From positions 70,687,501 through 70,751,500 of the forward strand of contig NC_088922.1 in assembly GCF_038396675.1 (NCBI RefSeq): 64,000 nt of DNA, in the 5' to 3' direction. This document shows positions 1-10,615 of the stretch, one piece after another. The DNA comes from Hydra vulgaris (lineage: Eukaryota; Cnidaria; Hydrozoa; Anthoathecata; Hydridae). The notes under the pieces were generated by a model. It was not told the DNA's origin. It did no database searches and worked only from the letters and a program-made list of their open reading frames with translations. The translations under genes and the position numbers were made by a program. Each line of letters opens with the position of its first letter. Position 1 is the stretch's first letter.

Positions 1-149
1 TATAATCAGAGAGATTATATCTATAATCCGGCGGCTAAAATTCCATCATGTACCGTAAAATTTGAAACTTTACTCTAAACGACAAATAATATCATGACAG
101 AACTAAATTTAAATATAAGTGAGTTGCGTAATGCTTTCTCCACTCTGAA

Positions 150-1215
150 AAATAGCAGGCATAGATAAATTAGCGCTATAGCATTTGACACTGTCAATCA
201 TGAAATCCTTATAAAAAAAATTAGAACTTTACTGAGTAAACAACTTAAACTTATTTTAGCTTAAAGAGTACTTGGCTAACAGGAAACAATGCATAACCTA
301 TGAAACAAATGAAACCAAAAATAACCTATAAGTTGCGGGGTTCCCCAAGGATTTATCTTAGGACCATTATTGTTTTTAGTGTACATAAATGACTTATTTT
401 AGCATCTAAAAAATTATATCTTATATTGTTTGTTGACGATTCCAATCTATTTTATTAGCACAAAGATATAAAAAATCTTTTTAAAATTTTAAATCAAGAA
501 TTATCTAAAGTTAATGAATGGTTCATAAGTATCCGCCTTTGCTCTAAATGAAACTAAATTCATCCTGTTCCACAAACCAAATCAATTTGATAATATTCCA
601 CTTAAACTGCCAAATCTTTAATTCAATATAACAGATGTAAAAAGGGAATCTACTGTAAAGTTTTTGGGAGTAATTATTGATGAAAACTTATCATGGAAGT
701 TTCACATCCAATCATAGGTATCCAACATCATTGATCTCATAAATATCCAAAAAAGTTTTCAGAGAATAACTTTTATTGTTCCGAGAATTAATTTAAAAAT
801 AAGTTCTTACCGAATTAAATATCGAGGACCTTTTTATGAAAAAATTTAATTAAAATGTTCGATAAAGAACACTACTCACTAGAAAAATTTAAAACAGTTT
901 TTAAAAGAATCTTCCTTCAATTAGATTTTAATACAATAGACTTTAAATTTTTAAATGGAAAAAACGTTTCTATTATAATATAAATTGTTAAACATGTATC
1001 GAATATATTTGTATTAGTATAAAAAACTTTCTTTATTTATAGATCAATATAAAAGTGATTTTATTATTTGACAAAAGTTATGCATTTTTAACGTTTTTTG
1101 TACATTTTATTTGTTTATAAATAAAATCAATGTGTGACGGGGCTCGGTGAATTTTTATAAATGTAATATGTCTTTATTGTAAATATTTGAAACGGCAAAA
1201 ATAAAAAAAGTTATG
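150..1215 (+). mobile_element. LINE (CR1/Jockey-type) reverse transcriptase 3' relic
   Basis: Reading the plus strand in changing frames gives a decayed non-LTR reverse transcriptase. AFDTVNHEI lies near 181, PQGFILGPLLFLVYINDL near 343-396, an FVDD catalytic box near 422-450 in another frame, and VKFLGVIIDENLSWKFHI near 657-710. Together these match the palm and post-palm order of CR1/Jockey-like LINEs. Stops and frameshifts are frequent, so it is a pseudogene. The 3' tail (about 1,130-1,215, ending in AAACGGCAAAAATAAAAA) resembles the 3' tail of the minus-strand LINE that ends near 11,976, so both probably belong to one family. The 5' half and endonuclease lie outside the window or are missing. 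Confidence 0.75.
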
Positions 1216-2375
1216 TGCTGCCAAATGTAAATTAAATTTACCAATAAAATAATATTTTTTAAGTAGGAATTTTTATTATAAAATTAATAATTTTTTATTA
1301 AAAATAAATTATATAAAATAAAACTTAAATTACAGAAGCTTACATTTTATGTAATTTGTAAAGTAAATATAATCTATATAAAAAAAGTAAGAAAATTTAC
1401 TTATATTCTACAATAACTTAAGGAGGATCCTGTACAACAGTAATGCAAAAATTAAAGTCTAGAATTCAGACAAAGCTGAAAATGACAGTGAGAAGGCGTA
1501 TATACCCTATATATATATATGCGTATATACCGTGTGTCTATAGGCGTATAAATGGGAGACTCAGATAGGGTAGACAATTTGAAAGGCATAATAGGCATAA
1601 CTATTAGTTCTTTTTAATTTTTTTTTTGCGTTAAATTTTTTATTATTTAGAAACTAAGTAGAAAAAGTTTAAACCTGTCCTGTATTAAGGGGGCTACAAC
1701 CCCATGTCCCGCAGATTTAGGAGCTCCAAAATTTTCATTAGGGGGATTTATTTTTGTAAAGTTTTTTCACGACTTTAATAAGAAAAAAGGCCACCTGCTC
1801 CAAAGAGTACCCAGACCCTGAAAGCCCTAATTAGGTTTTAATAGCTGTGGCATTTTTTTGGCGTAAAAAATTTAGAGCTATTTATGTAAATATCTTTATA
1901 TGCGTGTAGTATCTGTGGCCTAACTACAGCAAGGCTGTTGTAAGCAACATTTACCGTTCTCAACAACTAGGCCAAGGGCGCGAGGTTAAGGAGTCTCAAG
2001 ATGTGTTTTAAGAGTTTTTACTGTTGCTTTTTTTTAGTAAAAGTTATTGCTCCAGTGAAACAGAAATTGGGCACCTGGACCAGTATGCCTACTGGCCAAA
2101 AATATTTTGCTACGCCACTGTATAATATACGTATAACCTGAACTGTATCTTAGCAATAAATTAAGCAATAAAACTTGCGGTGATTGGAGCCTGGAAAAAA
2201 AAATACCCATAAACGATTACCATCTCTTCCCCTAATGTGAGGGCGACAAATTACTAACTTTTCTTTTTGTTTTTTTAGACAAAATTTAAGTCAACAGGTT
2301 TAAAATTTAATCTAACCCTAACCCTGACGGTTTAAAATTTAATATTCAAAAGGTATGATTATAAAAAGTTTACAC
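1216..2375. other. No gene seen; AT-rich spacer with low-copy repeat look
   Basis: There is no open frame or recognisable motif. The stretch holds a TATA/GTATATACC-rich palindromic patch (1,498-1,545) and a more GC-balanced block (1,680-2,120) that reads like an old non-autonomous repeat. It begins near CAGTGAGAAGGCG (1,486) and ends near TACGCCACTG (2,120), but no target duplication is visible. Two tandem CCCTAA units near 2,310 are too few to mean anything. Confidence 0.4.
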
Positions 2376-2618
2376 TCAAGCCGAATAAGGTGGTTGTTTC
2401 AACATTGTGATATAAACAAGAACAAACAAATTTTTTTTACTTTAAATTTTCAAAAATTTAAAGTAAAAAAAGTAACAAAAATTTGCTGAAAAAAAAAGTA
2501 CTTGACTTTATTTCATCTATAAGATGAAATAACTGCAAGTCACTTTTCTTCAAAATCGATCATACAATTTTGAATTTAAAAGTGTGCTTTTTTGAACCAC
2601 CCTACTAAATTCGGAGTT
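2376..2618. mobile_element. Small non-autonomous element with terminal inverted repeats
   Basis: The left end reads CCGAATAAGGTGGTTGTTTC. The right end, reverse complemented, reads CCGAATTTAGTAGGGTGGTTC. With a small indel these form imperfect inverted termini about 230 bp apart. There is no coding capacity. No target duplication can be fixed, so the class (MITE of unknown superfamily) stays open. Confidence 0.4.
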
Positions 2619-2669
2619 AAATTAAGCGGTTGTTATGGTTATGAAAACCATAACAACCGCTTAATTTAA
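2617..2669. repeat. Perfect 24-bp-arm hairpin
   Basis: The arms 2617-2640 and 2646-2669 are perfect reverse complements (core TTAAGCGGTTGTTATGGTT) around a 5-nt loop. It lies directly beside the right end of the small TIR element. No transcription unit is visible around it. Confidence 0.7.
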
Positions 2670-3299
2670 AATATAAATTTTCTTTAAGTTAATTACTCTT
2701 ACTTTTACTTTTTTAATTTTATTTATTTATTTTGATTAATCTTGATTTTATTTACATCAGTATTTAAAAGTTTTTTTTAAGACTGTGGTTTATTGTTCTT
2801 CCTTTGAAAATGCCTCTGTATTTTGCAATTTTATTCTACATTTTGTATTTAGCATTTCAGTTGGCAAGTTTTAAAGTATAGTTGTCAAATGTCAAATATC
2901 GAGGGCCTTTTTATTGTGTCTGTGGTTGTCTCTAGTTAGCAAAAAACACATACGACAACTCACGGTTTGTAGATTTATTTGTAGAATTGTGTATACTAAT
3001 TGTAGCACAAAATGAGTAATTTCAAAATCCTGCATTAAAATCCAACGGACTTATTTGAAATTTAAGTTTTTATCCAAAAGTGTTCCTTTCATTTAGGCTA
3101 TGGATAGCTTTTAAGACCAAAATATTTGTTTTCGTGAAATTTTTATAAAACATGATATCTAGATCTGTAAAATATTTTTATTCATTTATTTTCTACAAGA
3201 CTCCACTTACGAGATAAATAACAATTTTCTTTCTGATGATTGATTACTCTTCAAGGAAAGACACATGGGAAAGCAAATGTTTCAAACTTTTTTTTCTGA
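2670..3299. other. No gene seen
   Basis: AT-rich sequence with scattered stops in all frames. I see no protein motif, tandem array or inverted repeat worth naming. Confidence 0.4.
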
Positions 3300-5427
3300 A
3301 ATAAACTATGTTAAATCTCTTTCTAGTGTAGAGTTTAGATTTTATTGCTATTATAATCAGTTACACATTTCAGGAGATGGTTGGCATAATCAGGGTGGGA
3401 AGAACCTCGTTAGTAACTATCCCAATGAACCTAGAAGTTCAAGTGCAAGGCTTCTGTTGCCTGCTCACTAAAGAGGCCCAATCCCAATTTTTCATCTTGA
3501 TGAACTGAGGCACATAGAAAAACATCGCATACGCTTTAGGGGTAACTGAAATCGGAAGTTTAATGTAGCTCTGTTGGAATTGAGCAATCTTGGATTCGTA
3601 GTCAGGGTCCAAATTCTGGCCAAAGCAATAAGTCACAACATCCTTGAATAGCGTAAGTGTTTGAATGAAGCCATGAGCATGAGTAAAATTTTTCTTTTCT
3701 GAAAGCAGTTGGAGTTTGCTCACATCTCTCAAGAGCTTCATGCAGTCATTCCCATTGAAATGATCACCATGGAAAGGCTGGATAGAAATATGAAGTGATG
3801 AGGGCCATCCTTGGCTTTGGGCCAAAGATCACAAAAAAATTTGATCAAGTGATTTACCACACCAAGTAGCAAATGAAGCTCCATGAGTGAGATAGCCTCA
3901 AGGACGAACTTGTCATCTGGAAAATAGAGTATTGGAAAGTGAACAACATTTTTGAAGTCCTTTGATTTTCTCAAAGCTCCTCCTGCTCTGATGAATTCGG
4001 AATGTTGTCTTCTGATCACACCGAAAGTTCTCAGGTGGTCACAGTTTTAGAGATTTGGTGATGAGGCATCACACTAACAACATGGATGCTTGCTGCTGTG
4101 AGGCTGTATTCCAAATAAAATGTTTGCCAGCTTGAAATTGCAAGAAATGATGAGAGAATCTTTCTTACATTCATCTTGAACTTGAATGAGATTCAAAATA
4201 GCCTTCACATTATGGTAGCTCTCTGAAGTGTTTTGTGCAAGTGCTATCATAATTTGCTGTTTTACACTTGTTGCTTTGGTTGAGGATTGAGTTTAATAGT
4301 TTTCTGAACTGGGCTGTTTTGTGGCATTTCATCCTTCTCCAAAACAATGTGAGTGAAGCTTACTTTCAGAAAGGAGCCTCCTGCATCAATTCTCAACTTC
4401 AAATTGGCAGATTCTTTTAATTTTTAAGCTGATTTAAAGGATTCACTGAGACTGCTGATAATTTAGCAATGAACCACCTGACATAATTTCTTATTTTCTA
4501 CCAGAGTTATGCTGCTGACAATAAACTGATCATGAAGCTCTTGACCAGCTTGAGTAAACTTAAGAGGGAAACTCGGCTCCACCAATTTTACAGGACTAAT
4601 TTGATTCAGGGCTGAGCCAAGTTTTCGCATTCCATTGTTGGACAGTCCAGTATTCTGCTGTATTTGAACCATATTTTCCGTTGTAAGAGGTTCTTTAAAG
4701 AGTTGCTGAGCTGATGATGGACCTAAACAAAAAAAAAACAAAAAAAATAGAAAGTTCAAAATCAATCAAGTGATTAAACTAGGTAAAGATATGAGAATTT
4801 AATTTAGAACAAAATATAAGAATATTTATATTTTGTTCTAAATTAATTATATAAGAATATTTTTTAAGAAAGTTAAACTAGAATTGATTAAGAATATTGA
4901 AGGAGCATTTTTAATTTACTTTAATTTTGCCTTTCCCTATTTAGCCCTATTATAATATTTGATTGACAAGTTCAAACGTTTTTTTTAAATCAAATTAACA
5001 ATATTAAATCAGCACAGCAAACCTCTTCTCATAGACAACATCTTTCCACTTGGTTTACGAAGCCTAATGGTTCCATTTGGAGAGGCACTTTTAGAAGCCA
5101 AAACTGGTGAGGCAAACATTGCTCTGCTCCTACGGGATCTGCAGCTGCAGTTTTCCTCAGATTTTCATGGCGAGTTCCTAAAGTGCAGTTGTGAGGAAGC
5201 CCACCTCCAATAATTGACAAGCACTTTGTGCAACGTTTTTCAGCACTTGTTTTCCCATCACAAAGCTTTCCAATCTGAGATCGGCATGAGATAAGAGTTG
5301 CTAAAGGCACTCTCTCATCATTGAAATCAAGATCTTTCTAGATTTGTTGAAGGATTTTTGGTTTGTTGTTTTCGGTCAGCTCTCGGTCACCTTTTTTCAT
5401 GCAAATGACACAAACAGATTTCTTCAT
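3300..5427 (-). pseudogene. Decayed spliced gene of a repeated family (zinc-binding N-terminus, possible transposase)
   Basis: Exon 1 (5427 down to 5023) opens with CVICMKKGDRE and continues through a Cys/His-rich stretch (CTKC...HNC), which suggests a zinc-binding N-terminus. A GT donor at 5022-5021 and an AG acceptor at 4724-4723 join exon 1 to exon 2 in one frame, so the ancestor was spliced. Exon 2 shows LRIDAGGSFLKVSF near 4,400, HSSKHPCC near 4,110, ELHLLLGVVNHL near 3,860 and ISVTPKAYAMFFYVPQF near 3,520, followed by a SEQATEAL-like box near 3,450. The spaced D...E-type boxes hint at an RNase-H-fold transposase, but I cannot name the family. Stops and at least three frameshifts make it non-functional. 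Confidence 0.5.
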
Positions 5428-6068
5428 GGGTCTTTGCAAACGTTGGCATCTTCAAACTTAATTAATATATTCACAAAAACCTTGTTTACAATTTTCTTTG
5501 TATTGTATAACTACCTCTACCGGAAAAAACTCTGGATTCGAGTTCGAGTTTTCAAAAATGCTCTTAAATCAACGTAATAAATCAAATTTTGTAAAAAGTT
5601 ATTAAAATAAGAAAACTTAAATATTTGGTTGGCAACATTTTTTATTTTATTAATTTTTTTCACAGAGCATGTTTACTGTATGAATCTAGCACTGAAAAAG
5701 TCCGAGTTTAGATCATTTAGTTTGTAAATACTTAGAGATACAAATTTCCATTTAGATGTTAATGAAGGGTTTCAAAACACCTCAATATGGACTTCCATAA
5801 ACATGTACTATTACCAACTAAAAGGATTTTCATAGGATATTTCATTGATGTTAGGACCCCAAATCTACAAACCGTGACCCCTATCCCCCCATGAAAAACC
5901 TCTTCGGAACGGCACTGACATGAACCATGCTGAATGAGAAAAGCGAAAAGTAACAGCATAGCTACAAAAAAGCCCGGCTCCTTTACGCTAAACTTTTAGG
6001 GCTTTTTTTACACTTAAACTTTTATTTATTTCCTCCCGACAAATATGTTAATATTAAAACAAATGAAT
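5428..6068. other. No gene seen
   Basis: AT-rich and without a supported coding region. Short open frames here show no domain and no splice context. Confidence 0.4.
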
Positions 6069-6610
6069 AAAAAAAAAAAGCTTTTTCAAAGCTTTTTTAC
6101 AAAAAAAAGCTTTTTCAAAGCTTTTTTACAAAAAATCTTTCTTTCTAAAAAGTTATAAGCCACAACTTTAAAGAAGCAAATTAAACATGCATGTTTATTG
6201 GGACTGCACAAATGCTATCAAGGTAAAGTAAAATCAAAGTAAAAGTCTGAAAAATAAAGTAAAATAAAAAAAAGAGGTTCAAAAAAGTGGAGTTCTCCAG
6301 TTGGCTCTGAAAACAATTTTAACATGTACGTTTATTAAATTTACACAAATGCTGGAAGTCTCAGAGCTCTAACTAAACTGGAAGGTAGTGAAATATCAAT
6401 CTCAAGATTCCGGGACATATGATAGCCGACAAACAACTTTTAAAGTCAAACTAACGTTTGAAAAAATTATTATAAGTTTATTCTAAAGCACTATTTTAAT
6501 TGAATAAAATTTTATTTTTCTAATCGTTCTTGTGCTGGTTGGACACCAACACAACAAAAAGGAGGTTATTAGGGTGCACACAACCTGTAGTAAAAGATTA
6601 ACCAGCTTTC
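6069..6610 (+). repeat. Dispersed repeat, copy A (uninterrupted)
   Basis: This segment is similar, in inverted orientation, to 53,071-53,590. Shared blocks include GGAGTTCTCCAGTTGG (near 6,290), AAATGCTGGAAGTCTCAGAG (near 6,350), CTAAAGCACT (near 6,483) and AACAAAAAGGAGGTTAT (near 6,553). It then continues past GGTTAT into GGGTGCACACAACCT, which resembles the sequence left of the Polinton. It also contains a duplicated AAGCTTTTTCAAAGC unit (6,078-6,133). No coding capacity is seen. Copy A keeps the sequence that the Polinton interrupts in copy B. Confidence 0.7.
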
Positions 6611-8404
6611 CTTAACATCTTTTTTTAAATAAATTATATACAATATAACGCAATAAAAGACTATACTTGATAAACATTTCGTTAATCATATAAATTATAT
6701 AAGATAGTTTGAATGACTTATAACTTTTTTAAAGCTGTTTTAGCATGTCTTTGCGAATACCAAAAATATTATATTGCGTCATATTACCATAAAAAAATAC
6801 TTGATCGAAATGGCAAATACAAAGAAAAAAAACGGGAGAAAAAGTAAAAAAGAAAAAATCAATCATTAATTAGCAGCCCCTATTAGCACTCATGCGACAA
6901 GGGAGCCTGTCTTTACACAACTGGTATACCCGCATGTTGACTATACTTGCCCCTAATTGTAATAGAACTACCCTTCATAATGTACGTAAAAAAAAGTCTT
7001 TTCCCGATGCCCCACCACAAACACAGCCCACATACATAAGAGTTTTACCTGATGTATTATCCAGAAGTGCCCTCAAACAGACAATGAATTTGAATATGCT
7101 TACCTATCTAAAAGTTTATGTTAAATCGACATGAAATGACTGTTCTTTGAGAAAAATGACTGTTCTTTGAGTAAATAATATAATTTACATTTTAATTACT
7201 TACAAAATAAAAAATAAAATTTGAAAGACAAAATTTACTTTTACTTGTAAATATAAATAACAATCTCTTGCTGTAAGCTGTTTTTGCTAATTAGTTACTT
7301 TTACACGTAAAAGTCATTTGTTGTTACGATGTAGTTTTATTTTACTTTGTAAAGTAAGTGTTATGTTTTTTAAATATTATATTTACGTTTAATTTGTAAA
7401 AAATTTTTTTTACATTTAGAAAGTAAATAACATTTTGATGTAAATTTTTTACATAATTATAACCAAAATTACTTTTCAAAGTAAATTAATGTACACGACT
7501 TACCATTAAAAGGGCCATTGTGAAAAATAGAAAAAAAGGGCAAACGGGCCTGATGGTGGACATAAGTGAAAAACTATTTTCGAAAAATCTATTATTGTAT
7601 ATATTTCATAGGTTGATTTATTAATTTTTCTTGAAAATTGACGGATATCTTCAATTTATTTTAAAAGAAAAACCTGAAAATTTGAGATTGTAATAACATT
7701 ATAACATATGCAATAACATTAACAAAGCTGAACCGCTTTGTTAATGTTATTGCGGTTTGAAGTTTAATAAAACGTTGACTTGAAATGTATTTGAAATGAA
7801 AGAAAGTGCTGAGGTTTTATAATCAAATATAATATCAAGTTTTATACATTAAAAAAAAAAAATTTGTTTTTAGAATATCTGCAACATACTTTTTCCGTTA
7901 CTCAAAGCTTCCCCAGGGGCGTTCAAAATCACAAATTTTCTACTTTTGAGCACCAAGTCTCTGTTTAATTTAGGCTTATATAAGAATGTTATAAGTTTTA
8001 AAGGAAACAAAGTTGTGTTTTTTGTTGTAAATACAGTCGAATATATTAAAAACTCAACTTTAGTCTAAAAACTATGTTTCAAAACCTCACCTCCTTTAAA
8101 CGATAATATTTATGATAAATTTGAGAGGCAAAAGTTCAATGTGCTAACAAGCTATTGAATAATAGTTTGTTGAAAATGGTTTATTCATTTATTTACTTTT
8201 AATAATCAACTAGATTTCAATGGTGGTTTTGCCTAAATAAAAATATTTAATATGACTTGAAATTTAAAATGAGAGAAAAAAAAGCTGCTGTTAGAATCGG
8301 TAGCTATTATCTAAACAGAAGTTTTTAATTGATTTTGATTGATCTCTGGTAGTTGTTTAATATTTGAAATTTGTTTCTTTTTGAAACCTGGTTTCAAACA
8401 TCTC

Positions 8405-8407
<3 letters not shown>
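6611..8407. other. No gene seen; AT-rich spacer
   Basis: All frames are interrupted and no domain is recognisable. A short direct duplication (TGACTGTTCTTTGAG, two copies near 7,137-7,180) and one hairpin (listed separately) are the only structures noticed. Confidence 0.4.
7710..7753. repeat. Perfect 19-bp-arm hairpin
   Basis: The arms 7710-7728 and 7735-7753 (GCAATAACATTAACAAAGC and its complement) flank a 6-nt loop. Upstream, AATAACATTATAACATATG is a partial extra copy of the arm. No surrounding gene is visible. Confidence 0.7.
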
Positions 8408-8483
<76 letters not shown>

Positions 8484-8497
8484 TATATATATATATA
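8408..8497. repeat. (TA)n microsatellite
   Basis: An almost pure TA dinucleotide run directly abuts the left end of Tc1 copy 1. Tc1 elements insert at TA, so the array may be the target rather than part of the element. Confidence 0.95.
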
Positions 8498-8754
8498 CAT
8501 AGAGTATCGGACGAAACGAGTGCAACCAAATAATGCTAATTTAGTTTCTTTATATAAAAGTGCTGCATTTTTTCATTTAGAAAATTAACTATGTAAATTT
8601 TAAGAGACAAAGTTCTTCAAGTTTTATTCATCACAAAGTTCATTATTTGTACACGAAAATTAATAAATTAATCAAAAGTATTAAAAAAAGTTGATTTCCT
8701 TCTGGACAAAACTAGTGCAACTGGACAAAATGTTGACCAAGCTGTATTTCGCTA

Positions 8755-9764
8755 TCAATATTTTGTGGCAAATCCTTTGTTGTCGATTACAGCCTTGCAT
8801 TTTTGAGGCATAGATTCGATCAGGTGATCAATGAAACTTTGCGGAACCGCTGCCCAGGCCTTTTGGATTTGTTCAAACAGTTGATCCTTATTACGAACAC
8901 CTTCACAATTAATTCTGCGGTTGACGATCTCCCACAGGTTCTCGATGGGGTTGAGATCCAGAGATTAAGGCGGCCAATCCATCACCGATAGGTGGTTGTC
9001 TTGAAACCACTGCTTGACTTATTTTGCAGTGTGTTTCGGATCGTTGCTTTGCTGAAAAACCCATTTTATTGGCATATTCCATTCAGCATGAGGTAGCATA
9101 ATATCTTTCGGATATTTTCATACATGAAACGGTCCATTATTCCATCGTCTCGATGCATTGGACCTAGACTGTTAGCAGAATAACACCCCCAGACCATTAC
9201 ATTGCCTCTACCATGCTTCACGGTCTTATGGCAATAACGTAAATTGAGGCGTTTTCCGGCCGGTCGACGTACACCGCAAATGCTATCGCTCCCAATGATG
9301 TTGAACTTCGATTCATCACTGAACAGGACAGTTCGCCATTTCTGCAAATTCCAGTCAATATGAGATGTAGCAAACAGGATTCTTTTCTTCTGGTTTTTTA
9401 GTGAAATCAGCGGTTTCTTTGCAGAGCGTCGAGAAAACAATACGGCTTCAACAGCACGTCGTCTGATTGTTCGGTCCGATACTGGCAGCTCTAATTGCTT
9501 TTGTGATATCTCGACTGATGATATCCAGGGATCCTTCTTGACGGATCTGACGATCATAGAATCATCTCTAGAAGTGGTGGAACGCGGTCTTCCACCTTTG
9601 TTATCTGCTGCCAACTTCCCCTTAAAACGATATTTGGAACATAGTCTCGATACGGTCCATTTTTTCACGCAATATTTATCACAAATACTTTTTTGTGACA
9701 TTCCACTTACGTAATCGCCAATAATTTTCTTTCTTAGTTCCTATCAAAAACTGTCTGGAGCCAT
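8755..9764 (-). pseudogene. Tc1-like DD34E transposase, broken
   Basis: The protein would cut and rejoin TA-flanked ends in the nucleus. From the ATG at 9764 the frame reads MAPDSF and then meets a stop. After it come helix-turn-helix segments (SQKSICDKYCVKKWTVSRLC), a GRPRSTT hook, paired-like RRRAVEA, and the first catalytic Asp in FSDESKFN. The second catalytic block reads QSNDPKHT, with Ser where Asp is expected. The third, SLDLNPIENLWE, supplies the Glu. An in-frame TAA follows GCAAAA just after the second block. A 52-nt candidate intron with GTAAGCC donor precedes the ATG. Two shared stops, a frameshift and the lost Asp leave it inactive. Confidence 0.85.
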
Positions 9765-10049
9765 TTTTGCACTTGAAGTCATAAAAATAATAAAAATAAA
9801 AAATCACGCTTATCATGGCTTACCGTGTTTCATTTACCTTGTAATAATACAATAATGCTCTGTTGAACACAAGGTCTTGTTTGGATGTGGACTGTATTGA
9901 TGTAATGAAAATCTTGTTGTATTTCACTTCTTGTGTTGATGTTCTTCGATAAATTACTTTGATAAAATTCACTTCGATAAACTGTCTTAATAATACTGAC
10001 TGATTGACTTCCATATACACACTGAATTTCATGTCGAAGTACATGTCTC

Positions 10050-10225
10050 TTATATAGTAAAATGAACCTGTGTGAACCTGTTCTGGAAGATTCTAGATGC
10101 TTTTTTTTCGATGCTTCTGGAAGCTTCTAGATGCGTCTTGATGCTTCTGAATCTTTCTGGATATTTCTGGATGCTACTGGATGCTTCCAGATGCTTCTTC
10201 TGGAAACTTCTGGAAGCTTCTGGAT
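10050..10225 (-). promoter_or_regulatory. Heat-shock-element-like array plus TATA box, Tc1 copy 1
   Basis: Upstream of the transposase leader, alternating TTC/GAA pentamers at 5-bp phase form perfect nTTCnnGAA arrays. Positions 10198-10220 contain five units in a row. Positions 10081-10093 and 10115-10127 contain three each. A CTATATAAG box (complement of 10049-10057) follows at promoter-like distance, and TCAGT initiator-like sites lie just beyond. The arrangement of heat-shock elements, then TATA, then leader is that of animal hsp genes. The function is inferred only. Confidence 0.5.
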
Positions 10226-10516
10226 ACTTCCCTTAATTATTAAAAAACTTCCGTGACGTTAACACGGACCAGAATTAAGAAAGTGAAAAAAACTAAAAAA
10301 GTTGCACTTGTTTTGTCCGCTGCAAAATGGCACTTGTCAACGAAATTCTGCCTGTGTGCTGTCACCTGTCAGCTGATTGCTCATGTCATGGCATGCTATG
10401 ACTCCAGACTCCTGAACTGTTTGCTGTGGTAGTATAGTTCGTTTCGTTTTTAAGACATGTAAAATTAGGAACACTTTTTAGCATTGTTCGATGTTGGTTG
10501 CAAATGTTTTGTCCAA

Positions 10517-10520
<4 letters not shown>

Positions 10521-10613
<93 letters not shown>

Positions 10614-10615
10614 AT
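10521..10615. repeat. (TA)n microsatellite
   Basis: A TA run lies between the right end of Tc1 copy 1 and the plus-strand LINE. It is nearly pure apart from a slip at about 10,602. Confidence 0.95.

Larger units (their letters stand above)
8502..10520 (-). mobile_element. Tc1-family DNA transposon, copy 1
   Basis: The termini are degraded versions of the CAGT...ACTG ends seen intact in copy 2 (here GAGTATCGG after TA at 8500-8501, and AATACT at the right). The transposase runs on the minus strand with its promoter and leader toward the right end. The transposase region and its upstream leader match copy 2 closely, in inverted orientation. Relative to copy 2 it keeps about 110 extra bases between the right terminus and the shared CAATCAGCTGAC block near 10,365. 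Confidence 0.85.

Noticed and set aside
1486..2120. Possible hAT-type element with CAGTG...CACTG ends
   Set aside because: The termini match only a few bases beyond CAGTG and no 8-bp duplication flanks them.
2305..2325. Telomere-like CCCTAA units
   Set aside because: Only two units, embedded in unrelated AT-rich DNA.
5344..5577. 77-codon plus-strand frame
   Set aside because: Antisense to exon 1 of the relic gene and without any domain.
6892..7134. 80-codon plus-strand frame
   Set aside because: No motif, repeats or splice context; expected by chance.
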